Below, piece after piece: positions 43,974-52,568 of a stretch of DNA of 64,000 nt. The stretch is from NCBI GenBank assembly GCA_040507035.1, contig JBEVVR010000056.1, positions 12,545 through 76,544 on the forward strand, written 5' to 3'. The stretch's first letter is position 1, and each line of letters begins with the position of its first letter. The translations under genes were made by a program, and so were the position numbers. Origin of the DNA: Thiodiazotropha sp040507035. GTDB taxonomy: Bacteria; Pseudomonadota; Gammaproteobacteria; Chromatiales; Chromatiaceae. The notes beneath the pieces were generated by a model. The model did not search any database, had not been told where the DNA came from, and worked only from the letters and a program-made list of their open reading frames with translations.

Positions 43974-44666
43974 ATGAAAAAGATATTCGTAGCATTGGCA
44001 GTCTCCACGCTCCTGTTTACATCGGCATCGCAGGCTGATCAGGGAGAGCAAAGTCTAGAGCAAGGGGTATTCAAGGGTTCCATGATCGGTATTCTGGTCG
44101 GCGGTCTCCTGGCTGGACCTCCAGGGATTGTGGTGGGGATGAGCGGCGGTGCGATGCTCGGCGAACTGGAGACACGAAAGCGACAGCAGGGAGAGCTGGA
44201 TGCACAATTGTCAACGCTTGAGCTGCAGCAGCAGAGAGAGCAGGTAGCTGCGGCGGAGCATCAGGCGCTCTACCAGCAGCAACGCGCCAAGGAGTCATCC
44301 CGGTTGGCGGCCCTGCGGGAGGGTTACACCTTCTGTCTCGGGTTTCGCAGTGACAGTGCCGTTATCGAACCGAGGATCGGCGAGCAGCTTAAAGCCCTTG
44401 CCCTGTTATTGCAGGCGTTTCCGGAGTTGAAACTGGAGATCCGTGCTGGCGCCGACGTACGGGGCAGTGATGCCCACAACAATCTGCTCAGCAAACGGCG
44501 GGCGGAGGCGGTGGCCGCCGTGTTGCTCGAATCGGGTTTGGCGGAGTCCCGCATGGATCTCCACTACATCGGCAAGAGGGAGGCGAGATATCCCATCCAG
44601 GATTTGGAGGGACTGGCCTATGACCGGATGGTTCGGCTCTCTCTAGTGAAAGGAGAGGCGTCGTGA
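43974..44666 (+). CDS. pdsO: sortase-associated OmpA-like protein PdsO
   Basis: A 230-residue exported protein: signal (to SASQA), a glycine-rich hydrophobic segment (about 37-62, GILVGGLLAGPPGIVVGMSGG), a coiled-coil stretch (68-112) and an OmpA-like peptidoglycan-binding domain (RAGADVRGSDAHNNLLSKRR). This combination defines PdsO of the proteobacterial dedicated sortase system. It leads the rightward operon. A GTGA overlap couples it to a small downstream ORF. Confidence 0.9.
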   Translation: MKKIFVALAVSTLLFTSASQADQGEQSLEQGVFKGSMIGILVGGLLAGPPGIVVGMSGGAMLGELETRKRQQGELDAQLSTLELQQQREQVAAAEHQALYQQQRAKESSRLAALREGYTFCLGFRSDSAVIEPRIGEQLKALALLLQAFPELKLEIRAGADVRGSDAHNNLLSKRRAEAVAAVLLESGLAESRMDLHYIGKREARYPIQDLEGLAYDRMVRLSLVKGEAS

Positions 44667-44824
44667 AGTTCTACCGACAGCCCCTGAGCGAGGAGTTTGT
44701 CTACAGCTCCCCGGAGCGACTCACTCGTGACAGCTATCGTTGGGTCTGTAACGAACCCGCAGAATCAAACCAGCGGCGGCAAATCAGCAGGGAGGTGTGT
44801 CGTGGGACAAAAAAGCGCCACTAG
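44663..44824 (+). CDS. 53-residue ORF in the pds operon
   Basis: GTG at 44663 overlaps the PdsO stop as GTGA, and AAGGAGAGG (44650-44658) precedes it at a good spacing. The frame stays open for 53 codons to TAG at 44822-44824, ending 23 bases inside the sortase-target gene. The product begins MKFYRQPLSEEFVYSS, includes SYRWVCN and a second cysteine in EVCRG, and ends basic (TKKRH). No signal peptide or membrane span. No family recognised. Without this ORF there would be a 135-base gap in an otherwise tightly overlapping operon, which favours a real gene. Confidence 0.6.
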   Translation: MKFYRQPLSEEFVYSSPERLTRDSYRWVCNEPAESNQRRQISREVCRGTKKRH

Positions 44825-46967
44825 TCCGTCGCAGTCAGCGGATTTGGATCTAAGCTTCAGCAATAGGCGTTTTGTTCGGGATCTGATTCTGACTCTGGCG
44901 GCAGCGTTATTTACCGGCCTTTCAGGTAGCATCTTATTGATTTTGCTTATGTTTGGCTGGGGTAAAGTTGAGGCTAACAGCCTCCCCGAGGAGGCTGTGA
45001 CGCTGCAGCTGCGAGCATTGGATGGCCAGTTGTTGCAGCAGGCACCCCTGCTGCAAAGCGATCTACAGATCGACATCAATGGGATGATAGCCAGGGTTCG
45101 TGTCGAACACCGTTTTCTTAATCCCAGCCAATCCTGGATGGAGGGAAGCTATCAGTTCCCCCTCCCTGAATCCTCCGCTGTGGAAAGGCTCAGGATGCAG
45201 ATAGGTGAGCGTCTCATCGAGGGGAGGATCGAAGAGAAAAGGGTAGCGCAACAGATATACCGTGCGGCCAAGACCCAGGGAAAAAAGGCCAGCCTGCTGA
45301 GGCAGCAGCGCGGGAATATCTTTTCGGTCTCCCTGAGCAACATCGCGCCGGGTGAAGAGATTCGTGTCGCCATCGAGTTTCAGCAGCAGGTTCACTATGG
45401 CAATGATCGATTTGAGCTGCGGATGCCCCTGGTGATCGCGCCGCGCTATATACCGGGGAAACCGCTTCCCATTGAAAGGTCAAAATCAGACTCATTGGCT
45501 GGATGGGCGGCGAATACCGATCAAGTCATGGATGCGAGTCAGATTACACCCCCCGTCATGGATCCCCGCCACGGCAAGATCAATCCGCTTTCGATGCGGA
45601 TCAGGCTGAATGCCGGCATGCCGCTGATGCGTGTCGACAGTCACTACCACCAGATGCTGGAAACCGTGGATGAGCAGGGTGTCGTTCATCTCCATTTGGT
45701 CGATGGTGCGGTTCCGGCGGAGCGGGATTTTCTCTTGAGTTGGCAACCGGAGCCAGGTAGTGCGCCGAGGAGTGCACACTTCACCGACCATTGGCAGGGT
45801 GATGAGTATGCGCTGCTGATGATCATGCCGCCCGTTGGAAACCGGGTTGAGGCATCGCCGATGCGGGATCTGATATTTGTGATCGATCATTCCGGCTCGA
45901 TGCATGGGCCGTCGATGGATCAGGCAAAGGCGGCCCTGAGGATGGCAATAGAGCGTCTGACAAAGCGCGATCGTTTCAATCTCATCGCCTTTAACAATCG
46001 CAGCCGTTCACTCTTCGCTTCACCACAGCCGGCCAACGGTGACAATCTGGATCGGGCGTTTCGATTCATCGACAGACTCGAGGCAGAAGGGGGTACGGAG
46101 ATGCTTCCCGCCCTAGAGAAGGCGTTACGGGAGCGGGATGAATCAGGGCGTCTGCGCCAAGTGGTGTTTCTCACCGATGGCAGCGTCGGTAATGAAAAGG
46201 CGCTGTTCGAGCTGATTCGGCGAAAGTTGGGGGAGAGCCGGCTCTTCACCATCGGCATCGGTTCAGCACCGAACTCTCTCTTCATGCGGCGTGCGGCAGA
46301 GTATGGGCGGGGTAGTTTTAGCTATATCGGCGATCTGAGTGAAGTGGCGCAGCGCATGCAGACCCTGTTGCAGAAGCTGGAGCATCCTGCCATGACAGAT
46401 ATCGATATCAGTTGGCAGGGTCCCGGCGATATCGAGATTGAGCCGCAGCGTCTGCCTGATCTCTACCTGGGTGAACCCTTGATGATCTCCCTCAAGGGGG
46501 GGCGGTTGAGGGGGAGCTTGGTGATCGAGGGCAATAGGGGCGGTGGCACCTGGCGTGAGGTCGTTGATCTGATCCCAAGCGGGGAGGAGAGTGGGCTGCA
46601 CGCGCTCTGGGCGAGGCGGCGAATAGCAGGCCTGCTGGCCATGCATGCCGATGAGCTGGCGGCGGATGCCAAGCGGCAGGCGGTGGTCGAGCTGGCGCTG
46701 AAGCATCAGCTTATCTCCCCCTATACCAGCCTGGTTGCGGTGGAACGGCGTAACAGCCGACCCGATAACGAGGCGTTGAAAGGGGGCATGATGCCGGTCA
46801 ATCTCCCGGCGGGGTGGCATGCCGGCTCGGTCTTCGAAGGATTACCGCAAACCGCTTCACGAGCCCCGTTGGCGCTGTTGCTGGGTGGGCTGCTGTTGCT
46901 GGTCTGGTTTGCGCTTTCCCGGCTGAGACGGCCTCAGAGGCCCGCTACGGGCATACTCAAATGCTAG
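44802..46967 (+). CDS. marine proteobacterial sortase target protein (VIT-vWA, LPQTA)
   Basis: A 721-residue surface protein from GTG at 44802, which AGGGAGG precedes by six bases; an upstream TTG at 44697 is rejected. An N-terminal span (about 26-52) is followed by a VIT domain (MIARVRVEHRFLNPSQSW) and a von Willebrand A domain with the MIDAS motif VIDHSGSMHG. The C-terminus is a classical sorting signal: LPQTA (681-685), a hydrophobic span and RLRRPQR. This is the dedicated target of the class GN sortase encoded next. Confidence 0.92.
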   Translation: MGQKSATSPSQSADLDLSFSNRRFVRDLILTLAAALFTGLSGSILLILLMFGWGKVEANSLPEEAVTLQLRALDGQLLQQAPLLQSDLQIDINGMIARVRVEHRFLNPSQSWMEGSYQFPLPESSAVERLRMQIGERLIEGRIEEKRVAQQIYRAAKTQGKKASLLRQQRGNIFSVSLSNIAPGEEIRVAIEFQQQVHYGNDRFELRMPLVIAPRYIPGKPLPIERSKSDSLAGWAANTDQVMDASQITPPVMDPRHGKINPLSMRIRLNAGMPLMRVDSHYHQMLETVDEQGVVHLHLVDGAVPAERDFLLSWQPEPGSAPRSAHFTDHWQGDEYALLMIMPPVGNRVEASPMRDLIFVIDHSGSMHGPSMDQAKAALRMAIERLTKRDRFNLIAFNNRSRSLFASPQPANGDNLDRAFRFIDRLEAEGGTEMLPALEKALRERDESGRLRQVVFLTDGSVGNEKALFELIRRKLGESRLFTIGIGSAPNSLFMRRAAEYGRGSFSYIGDLSEVAQRMQTLLQKLEHPAMTDIDISWQGPGDIEIEPQRLPDLYLGEPLMISLKGGRLRGSLVIEGNRGGGTWREVVDLIPSGEESGLHALWARRRIAGLLAMHADELAADAKRQAVVELALKHQLISPYTSLVAVERRNSRPDNEALKGGMMPVNLPAGWHAGSVFEGLPQTASRAPLALLLGGLLLLVWFALSRLRRPQRPATGILKC

Positions 46968-47665
46968 CCTGGGGTGGTATCTCAAGACGCTTGCCCAGAC
47001 TCTCCTGGGTGGTCCTGCTCGCGGCCTGCTGTCTCCTCGCCGATGGGGCCTGGATCCATGCCAAGGCCTGGTTGGCGGAGGGATTGATTGCGGCCGCATG
47101 GGGGGGCACCGGATCCCGGGATCAGAGGATCCGGCCCTGGCCCTGGGCAGATACCTGGCCGGTGGCACGTTTGCAGGTGCCGAGGTTGGGGATTCAGCGT
47201 CATATTCTCGCGGGTGTCAGTGGCAGGACCCTGGCCTTCGCGCCTGGCTGGGCGATGCAGACAGTAGCGCCGGGCGGTTCGGGAAGCAGTCTCATCGCCG
47301 GGCACCGAGATACCCATTTCCGCTTTCTCAAGGATCTGCAGTACGGTGACAGGTTGCTGCTGGATACCCCGAATGAGAATCGGCTCATCTATCGGGTTAG
47401 CGCAAGCGCCATTGTGGATCGGCGACAGAGCCGGTTGCAGAACCTTGAGGAGGGGGAGGGCCGTGGGCTGATCCTGGTGACCTGCTATCCGTTCGGGGCG
47501 CTGCTGCCGGGGGGCGACTTGCGCTATGTGGTATGGGCAGAGGCTGAATCGGGGGAGTCATTCGGGTTAGAATCCCTATCGAGCCACACAATAACTACAG
47601 GTCTGAATGAAGCCGATCCGCATATTCCGTCACCTGGTTTGTCAACATCCCGGCTATCTGGGTGA
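46961..47665 (+). CDS. class GN sortase (dedicated marine proteobacterial type)
   Basis: A 234-residue membrane sortase. The ATG at 46961 overlaps the end of the target gene; longer in-frame starts would overlay that gene. An N-terminal span (about 13-31) anchors it. The catalytic triad is visible: His115 in AGHRDTHF, Cys175 in LVTCYPFG and Arg188 in DLRYVVW. It should cleave LPQTA in the upstream target. Its 3' end overlaps the next gene by 59 bases, which is unusual. Confidence 0.93.
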   Translation: MLAWGGISRRLPRLSWVVLLAACCLLADGAWIHAKAWLAEGLIAAAWGGTGSRDQRIRPWPWADTWPVARLQVPRLGIQRHILAGVSGRTLAFAPGWAMQTVAPGGSGSSLIAGHRDTHFRFLKDLQYGDRLLLDTPNENRLIYRVSASAIVDRRQSRLQNLEEGEGRGLILVTCYPFGALLPGGDLRYVVWAEAESGESFGLESLSSHTITTGLNEADPHIPSPGLSTSRLSG

Positions 47666-48326
47666 ATTTCTGCAGTCGCGATCCATACCCTGGGAGATGG
47701 TCTGTATCGATGAGGATCATCCCATCCCGCAGCGTACGGATGATGTCTCGGCCCTGGTCTTCATGGGGGCGGGCGTCAGTGTCAACGACCAGTTGCCATG
47801 GATAGATGGGGAGTTGCAGCTGATCCGCAAGGCATTTGACCTCGATCTACCGGTGATGGGTGTCTGTTTCGGTGCTCAATTGATGAGCAAGGCGCTGGGG
47901 GGCGAAATTACCCGGGGAGAGGGTATGGAAATTGGTTGGCATCCGGTGCAGATGTCGGTTGAAAGTGAACATGGAGGCTGGATGCAGGGTATCCCCAATC
48001 CCTTCACCGCCTTTCATTGGCATGCGGATACCTACACTTTACCGGCAGGCAGCCGACATCTGATGCGAAGCGACTGTTTTCAACAACAGGGATTTGTCAT
48101 GGGCGACCATATCGGTATGCAGTTTCATCTCGAGATGACCCGGGAGATGGTGGAGAACTGGATTGAGCGCTACGGCAGTGATCTGTTGCTCGATTCGAGT
48201 TGCAGTCAATCGGCCAAGGTTATCTTAAACTCGATCGATCAGCAGATTGAGGCCTTGCACAAAATCTCGGATCTCATCTACGGCAGATGGGTGCAACGGG
48301 TGCTGGCCAGGCAGGGCGGAGTATGA
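47607..48326 (+). CDS. class I glutamine amidotransferase-like protein
   Basis: A 239-residue cytoplasmic protein with the class I amidotransferase triad: Cys in GVCFGAQLM, His in QFHLEMT and Glu two residues later. An additional FHWHADTY motif is typical of the GuaA-like stand-alone group. It overlaps the sortase gene by 59 bases and ends in ATGA with the L,D-transpeptidase gene. Substrate unknown; similar proteins act on glutamyl compounds. Confidence 0.85.
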   Translation: MKPIRIFRHLVCQHPGYLGEFLQSRSIPWEMVCIDEDHPIPQRTDDVSALVFMGAGVSVNDQLPWIDGELQLIRKAFDLDLPVMGVCFGAQLMSKALGGEITRGEGMEIGWHPVQMSVESEHGGWMQGIPNPFTAFHWHADTYTLPAGSRHLMRSDCFQQQGFVMGDHIGMQFHLEMTREMVENWIERYGSDLLLDSSCSQSAKVILNSIDQQIEALHKISDLIYGRWVQRVLARQGGV

Positions 48327-49054
48327 AACGGCTGCTGTTGATACTTGGGATGATTGTGAACACTGCCTGGGCAGCGCAGGATGCCGAGCTTGAATCAGTG
48401 CTCAGTCATCTCGGCCCCAGTGTTGAACAGCGATTGCAGGCCCGCTTCGAGCGTGCTGCGGTCGATTACCCACCGCAGCGAATACAACTCATTGCACTGA
48501 AAGAGAATCGACGCCTCGAGCTCTGGGCTTACCAGAAGGATAAATGGCATTTTGTTCACGACTATGCCGTTTTTGCCGCCAGTGGCGGAGTAGGGCCGAA
48601 ATTGCGCGAAGGGGATAAACAGGTCCCCGAGGGTTTCTACCGCATCGTGGAACTCAATCCCAACAGCCACTTCCATCTTTCGATGAAACTCAACTATCCC
48701 AACGCTTTCGATTGGCTGAATGCGACCAGGGAGGGGCGAACCAACCCCGGTTCAAATATCTTCATTCACGGCAGTGCCTGGTCCGCGGGTTGCCTGGCGA
48801 TTGGCAATCGCTATATCGAGGAACTCTTCTATCTGGTGGCAATGGTGGGCTTGGATCAGTCAGCGGTTCTGATCGCACCCTATGACTTGCGTCACAAGGA
48901 GATTGCCCCGACCCGGAATGGACCGCCCTGGTTGGGTGAGTTGTACGCCTATTTGAAATTGCGTCTTGAGCAGTTTCCACTGACGGAAAAGATCATCAAG
49001 TGCGCCTATGATTGCCGCCAGGGCGCCACTGCCGGACATGCCGCGCTACCCTGA
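48323..49054 (+). CDS. L,D-transpeptidase (YafK-type)
   Basis: A 243-residue exported enzyme with a YkuD domain. The ATG at 48323 overlaps the upstream stop as ATGA and gives a signal peptide ending AWAAQ. The active site is FIHGSAWSAGCLAIGN with the nucleophilic Cys. L,D-transpeptidases cross-link peptidoglycan or attach proteins to it; the YafK-like group may also cut such links. Being in tandem with a sortase is notable. The gene ends convergent with a cytochrome gene. Confidence 0.88.
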   Translation: MKRLLLILGMIVNTAWAAQDAELESVLSHLGPSVEQRLQARFERAAVDYPPQRIQLIALKENRRLELWAYQKDKWHFVHDYAVFAASGGVGPKLREGDKQVPEGFYRIVELNPNSHFHLSMKLNYPNAFDWLNATREGRTNPGSNIFIHGSAWSAGCLAIGNRYIEELFYLVAMVGLDQSAVLIAPYDLRHKEIAPTRNGPPWLGELYAYLKLRLEQFPLTEKIIKCAYDCRQGATAGHAALP

Positions 49055-49105
49055 ATTGTTGCCAGTGCAGAATGAAGCAATCGGATTGGTGGGATTGAGA
49101 CAGCT

Positions 49106-49789
49106 CTACTTTAAGTTCGCCAGATAGGTCGCTACAGCATCCATATCCTGATCAGTGAGGCGAATCGCTACGCCGGACATCCACACATTGGTGCGCTTAC
49201 CGGTGCGGTCACGGAACTCTTTCAGCATCTTCACAACATAGTCGTGGCGCTGGCCGGCGAGTCTGGCATAGCCTTCCTGGCCGCGTCCGTTTTCCCCATG
49301 ACATTTGACACAGGATTCCTGGTAGATCTTTTTGCCTTTAGGAAGCAGTTCGGCATTACCCCCACCTGAGGGCTTCATCTCCATGTCGGAGTAGTAGAGC
49401 GCAATCTTGATCTTGTCTTCAAAGCTGAAGGTCTTGGCCAGATTGCTCATCAGATAGTCATTGCGTCTACCGTCGCCGAAGCGCTGAAATTGATCGACGA
49501 TATAGACAGGATTCTGTCCCGCCAGATTGGGGGCCAAGGGTTGGGTCGCTATACCATCTTCTCCGTGACATGTTGAGCAGAGAATGGTTCGCTCTCGTCC
49601 CTCTTTGACCATCTTGTTGCGTAATTTTTTGCTTTTCGAAAGCTCTGCAATACGCTTTTCGAGACTCTTGCGTAGTTTGAGATCCTCATCCATGTCACTT
49701 GCCATGACATTCTGACCCATTAGCATAAAAGCAGTCGCTATGAGCGCTATTGTCAGCAGCCAATTCTTAAATGGAACTCTGGATCGCAT
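49106..49789 (-). CDS. periplasmic dihaem c4-type cytochrome
   Basis: A 227-residue exported protein with a signal (to VMAS), a charged helical segment (35-65) and two class I cytochrome c domains: CSTCH (about 71-75) and CVKCH (about 163-167), with downstream Met ligands. This is the c4-type layout, an electron carrier to terminal oxidases. GGGAG precedes the ATG. It is divergent from mrcB. Confidence 0.92.
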   Translation of the reverse strand: MRSRVPFKNWLLTIALIATAFMLMGQNVMASDMDEDLKLRKSLEKRIAELSKSKKLRNKMVKEGRERTILCSTCHGEDGIATQPLAPNLAGQNPVYIVDQFQRFGDGRRNDYLMSNLAKTFSFEDKIKIALYYSDMEMKPSGGGNAELLPKGKKIYQESCVKCHGENGRGQEGYARLAGQRHDYVVKMLKEFRDRTGKRTNVWMSGVAIRLTDQDMDAVATYLANLK

Positions 49790-50008
49790 CTGGTTTTAAC
49801 TCCCTGCTAAGATGTGCACTTCAAACCAACATAGCGGCCACAAATTTTGAGACTTGATTCACGTATTGACTTTTTAGGAATCTAACGCATAAGTCTGGGC
49901 TTTAGTCAAGAGGCAAGCTACAACAAAGTGTCCGTCGATAGATGAATCACTTTTTACAATCAATCCTGGTTGGTAGAGCTTGGTTGGAAGATTTAACAGC
50001 GGCAGAGT

Positions 50009-52333
50009 ATGGCAAAAAAAGGTGTAAAACGGCGCAAGTCCAAGGGTAATCGCGGTGCAACCCGGCACTGGAAACGGTGGCTTTTTCTGGGTTTTGTCAC
50101 CCTGTTTCTGGCTGCGATTCTCTATACCCTCTACCTCGATCAGCTTCTACAAAGCCAATTTCAGGGGCGACGCTGGGATATCCCGGCAAAGGTCTATAGC
50201 CGAACCCTGGATCTATACCCCGGTGGGGCTGTGAACAAAATTCACCTCCAGCAGACCCTTGAAGGTCTCGGCTATCGCCGGGTAAAACACCCGGACAATC
50301 CAGGAGAGTACTCCAGCTATAGGGAGCGCTACCTGATCCGCACCCGTGGCTTCCGTTTTCCCGATATCGATCGGCCCAGTGACTATCTTGAGGTGACCCT
50401 TAATGGTCACGAGATCATTTCGTTAAAGCGTGCGGGAAGCGGGGATCCGGTCGGACACTATCGAATCGAACCGAGGCTCATCGGCAGTCTCGCATCGGCC
50501 CACGGTGAGGACAGAATACTGCTCAGTCGTGAGCAACTACCGGAGTTGCTGGTATCGGGATTGATTGCGGTGGAGGATCGCAATTTCTATAGCCATATGG
50601 GTATAGACCTTATGGCGATTGGGCGTGCACTTTGGGCCAATGTGGCAGCCAAGCGGGTGGTGCAGGGCGGCAGTACACTGACCCAGCAGCTGGTAAAAAA
50701 CTACTTTCTCAGTGCGGAGCGTACCCTCTGGCGCAAACTAAACGAGATCGTGATGGCGCTGATTCTGGATCTGCGCTACGACAAGGATGAGATCCTCGAA
50801 GCCTATGCCAACGAGATCTATCTGGGGCAGCAGGGGGGTAAGGCGATCCATGGATTCGCCCTCGCCAGTCGCTTCTATTTCAATCGGCCCCTGCACGAGC
50901 TTGACCTGCCACGCATGGCACTGCTGGTGACCCTGGTCAGAGGACCCTCCGCCTATGATCCGAGGCGCAATCCCCAGCAGGCGAAAAAGCGGCGTGGCCT
51001 GATCCTGCAATTGATGGCGGCGCAGGGTGTGATCACTCAGCAACAGGCACAACAGGCCGAACAACAGCCTTTGGGTGTGGAGCAGGGTGACCTACAGAGC
51101 TCGGGCAGTCCGGCTTTTATGGACCTGATCAAGCGTCAGCTGCGCAGAGACTACAAGGAAGAAGACCTAAGTGCAGGTGGGTTAAGAATATTTTCGACTT
51201 TGGATCCCTGGTTTCAGCAGCAGGCCGAAGCGGCACTGTCGCGACAACTCAAGGAGTTGGAGGGCCAGTACGCTATCGATTCCGGGAGCCTGCAGGGCGC
51301 ATTGACCCTGGCGGATACAGAGACAGGAGAGGTACTTGCCGTAGTGGGTGACAGAAATCCCCGCTACGCCGGGTTCAACCGTGCCCTGGATGCGGTACGA
51401 CCGGTGGGGTCCTTGATCAAACCCGCGGTCTATCTCAGCGCTTTGACCCAACCCGGTGACTACCATCTGCTGACGCCTCTGGAAGACAGGCCGATCCAGA
51501 TCAAGGGCATGAATGGGGATATCTGGACCCCGAGAAACTATGACAATCAGAGTCATGAGGATGTGACCCTGGAGCAGGCGCTCACGGAATCGTTCAATCA
51601 GGCTACCGTGCGTCTCGGTCTCACCATTGGGCTCGACGAGGTTATCGACAATCTCCACAGACTGGGCATCCGTCGTCCTCTGCAATCCTACCCGTCTCTG
51701 CTGTTGGGTGCGGTCTCCCTCTCCCCCATGGAGATGACCCAGATGTACCAGACCCTGGCCAATGGCGGCTTTGGCGCCACCCTGAAATCGATTCGCGATG
51801 TGACTGATGCGAAGGGTAACCCCCTGTCCCGCTATCCACTCTCCATCGAGTCAAGGGTCGATAGCCGGGCGGTCTATCTACTCCGCCATGCCCTTGTCGA
51901 AGTGACCCGCAGCGGTACCGGCAAGGCGCTGCAATGGTTGCTGCCGGGTGGGGTCGAGGTGGCGGGAAAGACCGGGACGACAGATAAGCTGCGCGACAGC
52001 TGGTTTGCCGGTTTCGACCAGAAGCGTGTCGCGGTGGTTTGGGTGGGACGTGATGACAACGGTCCCACCGGACTCACCGGATCCTCGGGGGCAATGCGGG
52101 TTTGGGCCAGGTTGATGAATGCGATCGGGATTTCGCCGCTGCAGGCGAATCGGCCGCTGGGTGTGGAATTGCTGGCGATCGACCCTAAAACAAAGCTGCT
52201 TGGGGAGGGTTGTCCGCAAGCTCAGGAATATCCTTTCATCAGTGGCAGTGGGCCTCAATCCAGGGCGCCCTGTGCCCGTTCAGGTTCACTGGTTGAAGAT
52301 GGCGTGCTCTGGTTCCAGCGACTGTTTAATTAG
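50009..52333 (+). CDS. mrcB: penicillin-binding protein 1B
   Basis: A 774-residue bifunctional peptidoglycan synthase. A short basic cytoplasmic tail and one span (about 24-45) come first, then a UB2H-like domain. The glycosyltransferase (EDRNFYSHMG, GGSTLTQQLVKN) and the transpeptidase (SLIK nucleophile in GSLIKPAV, SFN in TESFNQ and KTG in AGKTGTT) follow. The length and order fit PBP1B rather than PBP1A. Confidence 0.96.
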   Translation: MAKKGVKRRKSKGNRGATRHWKRWLFLGFVTLFLAAILYTLYLDQLLQSQFQGRRWDIPAKVYSRTLDLYPGGAVNKIHLQQTLEGLGYRRVKHPDNPGEYSSYRERYLIRTRGFRFPDIDRPSDYLEVTLNGHEIISLKRAGSGDPVGHYRIEPRLIGSLASAHGEDRILLSREQLPELLVSGLIAVEDRNFYSHMGIDLMAIGRALWANVAAKRVVQGGSTLTQQLVKNYFLSAERTLWRKLNEIVMALILDLRYDKDEILEAYANEIYLGQQGGKAIHGFALASRFYFNRPLHELDLPRMALLVTLVRGPSAYDPRRNPQQAKKRRGLILQLMAAQGVITQQQAQQAEQQPLGVEQGDLQSSGSPAFMDLIKRQLRRDYKEEDLSAGGLRIFSTLDPWFQQQAEAALSRQLKELEGQYAIDSGSLQGALTLADTETGEVLAVVGDRNPRYAGFNRALDAVRPVGSLIKPAVYLSALTQPGDYHLLTPLEDRPIQIKGMNGDIWTPRNYDNQSHEDVTLEQALTESFNQATVRLGLTIGLDEVIDNLHRLGIRRPLQSYPSLLLGAVSLSPMEMTQMYQTLANGGFGATLKSIRDVTDAKGNPLSRYPLSIESRVDSRAVYLLRHALVEVTRSGTGKALQWLLPGGVEVAGKTGTTDKLRDSWFAGFDQKRVAVVWVGRDDNGPTGLTGSSGAMRVWARLMNAIGISPLQANRPLGVELLAIDPKTKLLGEGCPQAQEYPFISGSGPQSRAPCARSGSLVEDGVLWFQRLFN

Positions 52334-52568
52334 ATCCAGCAACAATTTCTAGCTGCCAGTGAGGTGCAGATTACCTCGATTGCCATCTCAATCAGGGGTA
52401 ATTCCTTGTTAACGTAAGGGTTTAATCGCCAGATCTCCTTCTGCAATGTTCACAGATTACCACTATTTTTGTTTCAAGCTCTCTCACTTCGCGCCGATAA
52501 TCCGATAATCGGAAATTGATTAAAAGATATACAATATAGCCAGGAGTGGCTTTTGCAACGGATTATCA

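Noticed and set aside
44697..44801. Longer N-terminus for the sortase target
   Set aside because: The GTG at 44802 has a far better ribosome site, and the upstream stretch is covered by the 53-residue ORF in another frame.
46814..46960. Longer N-terminus for the sortase
   Set aside because: It overlays the sorting-signal region of the target gene; the ATG at 46961 gives the normal membrane anchor.
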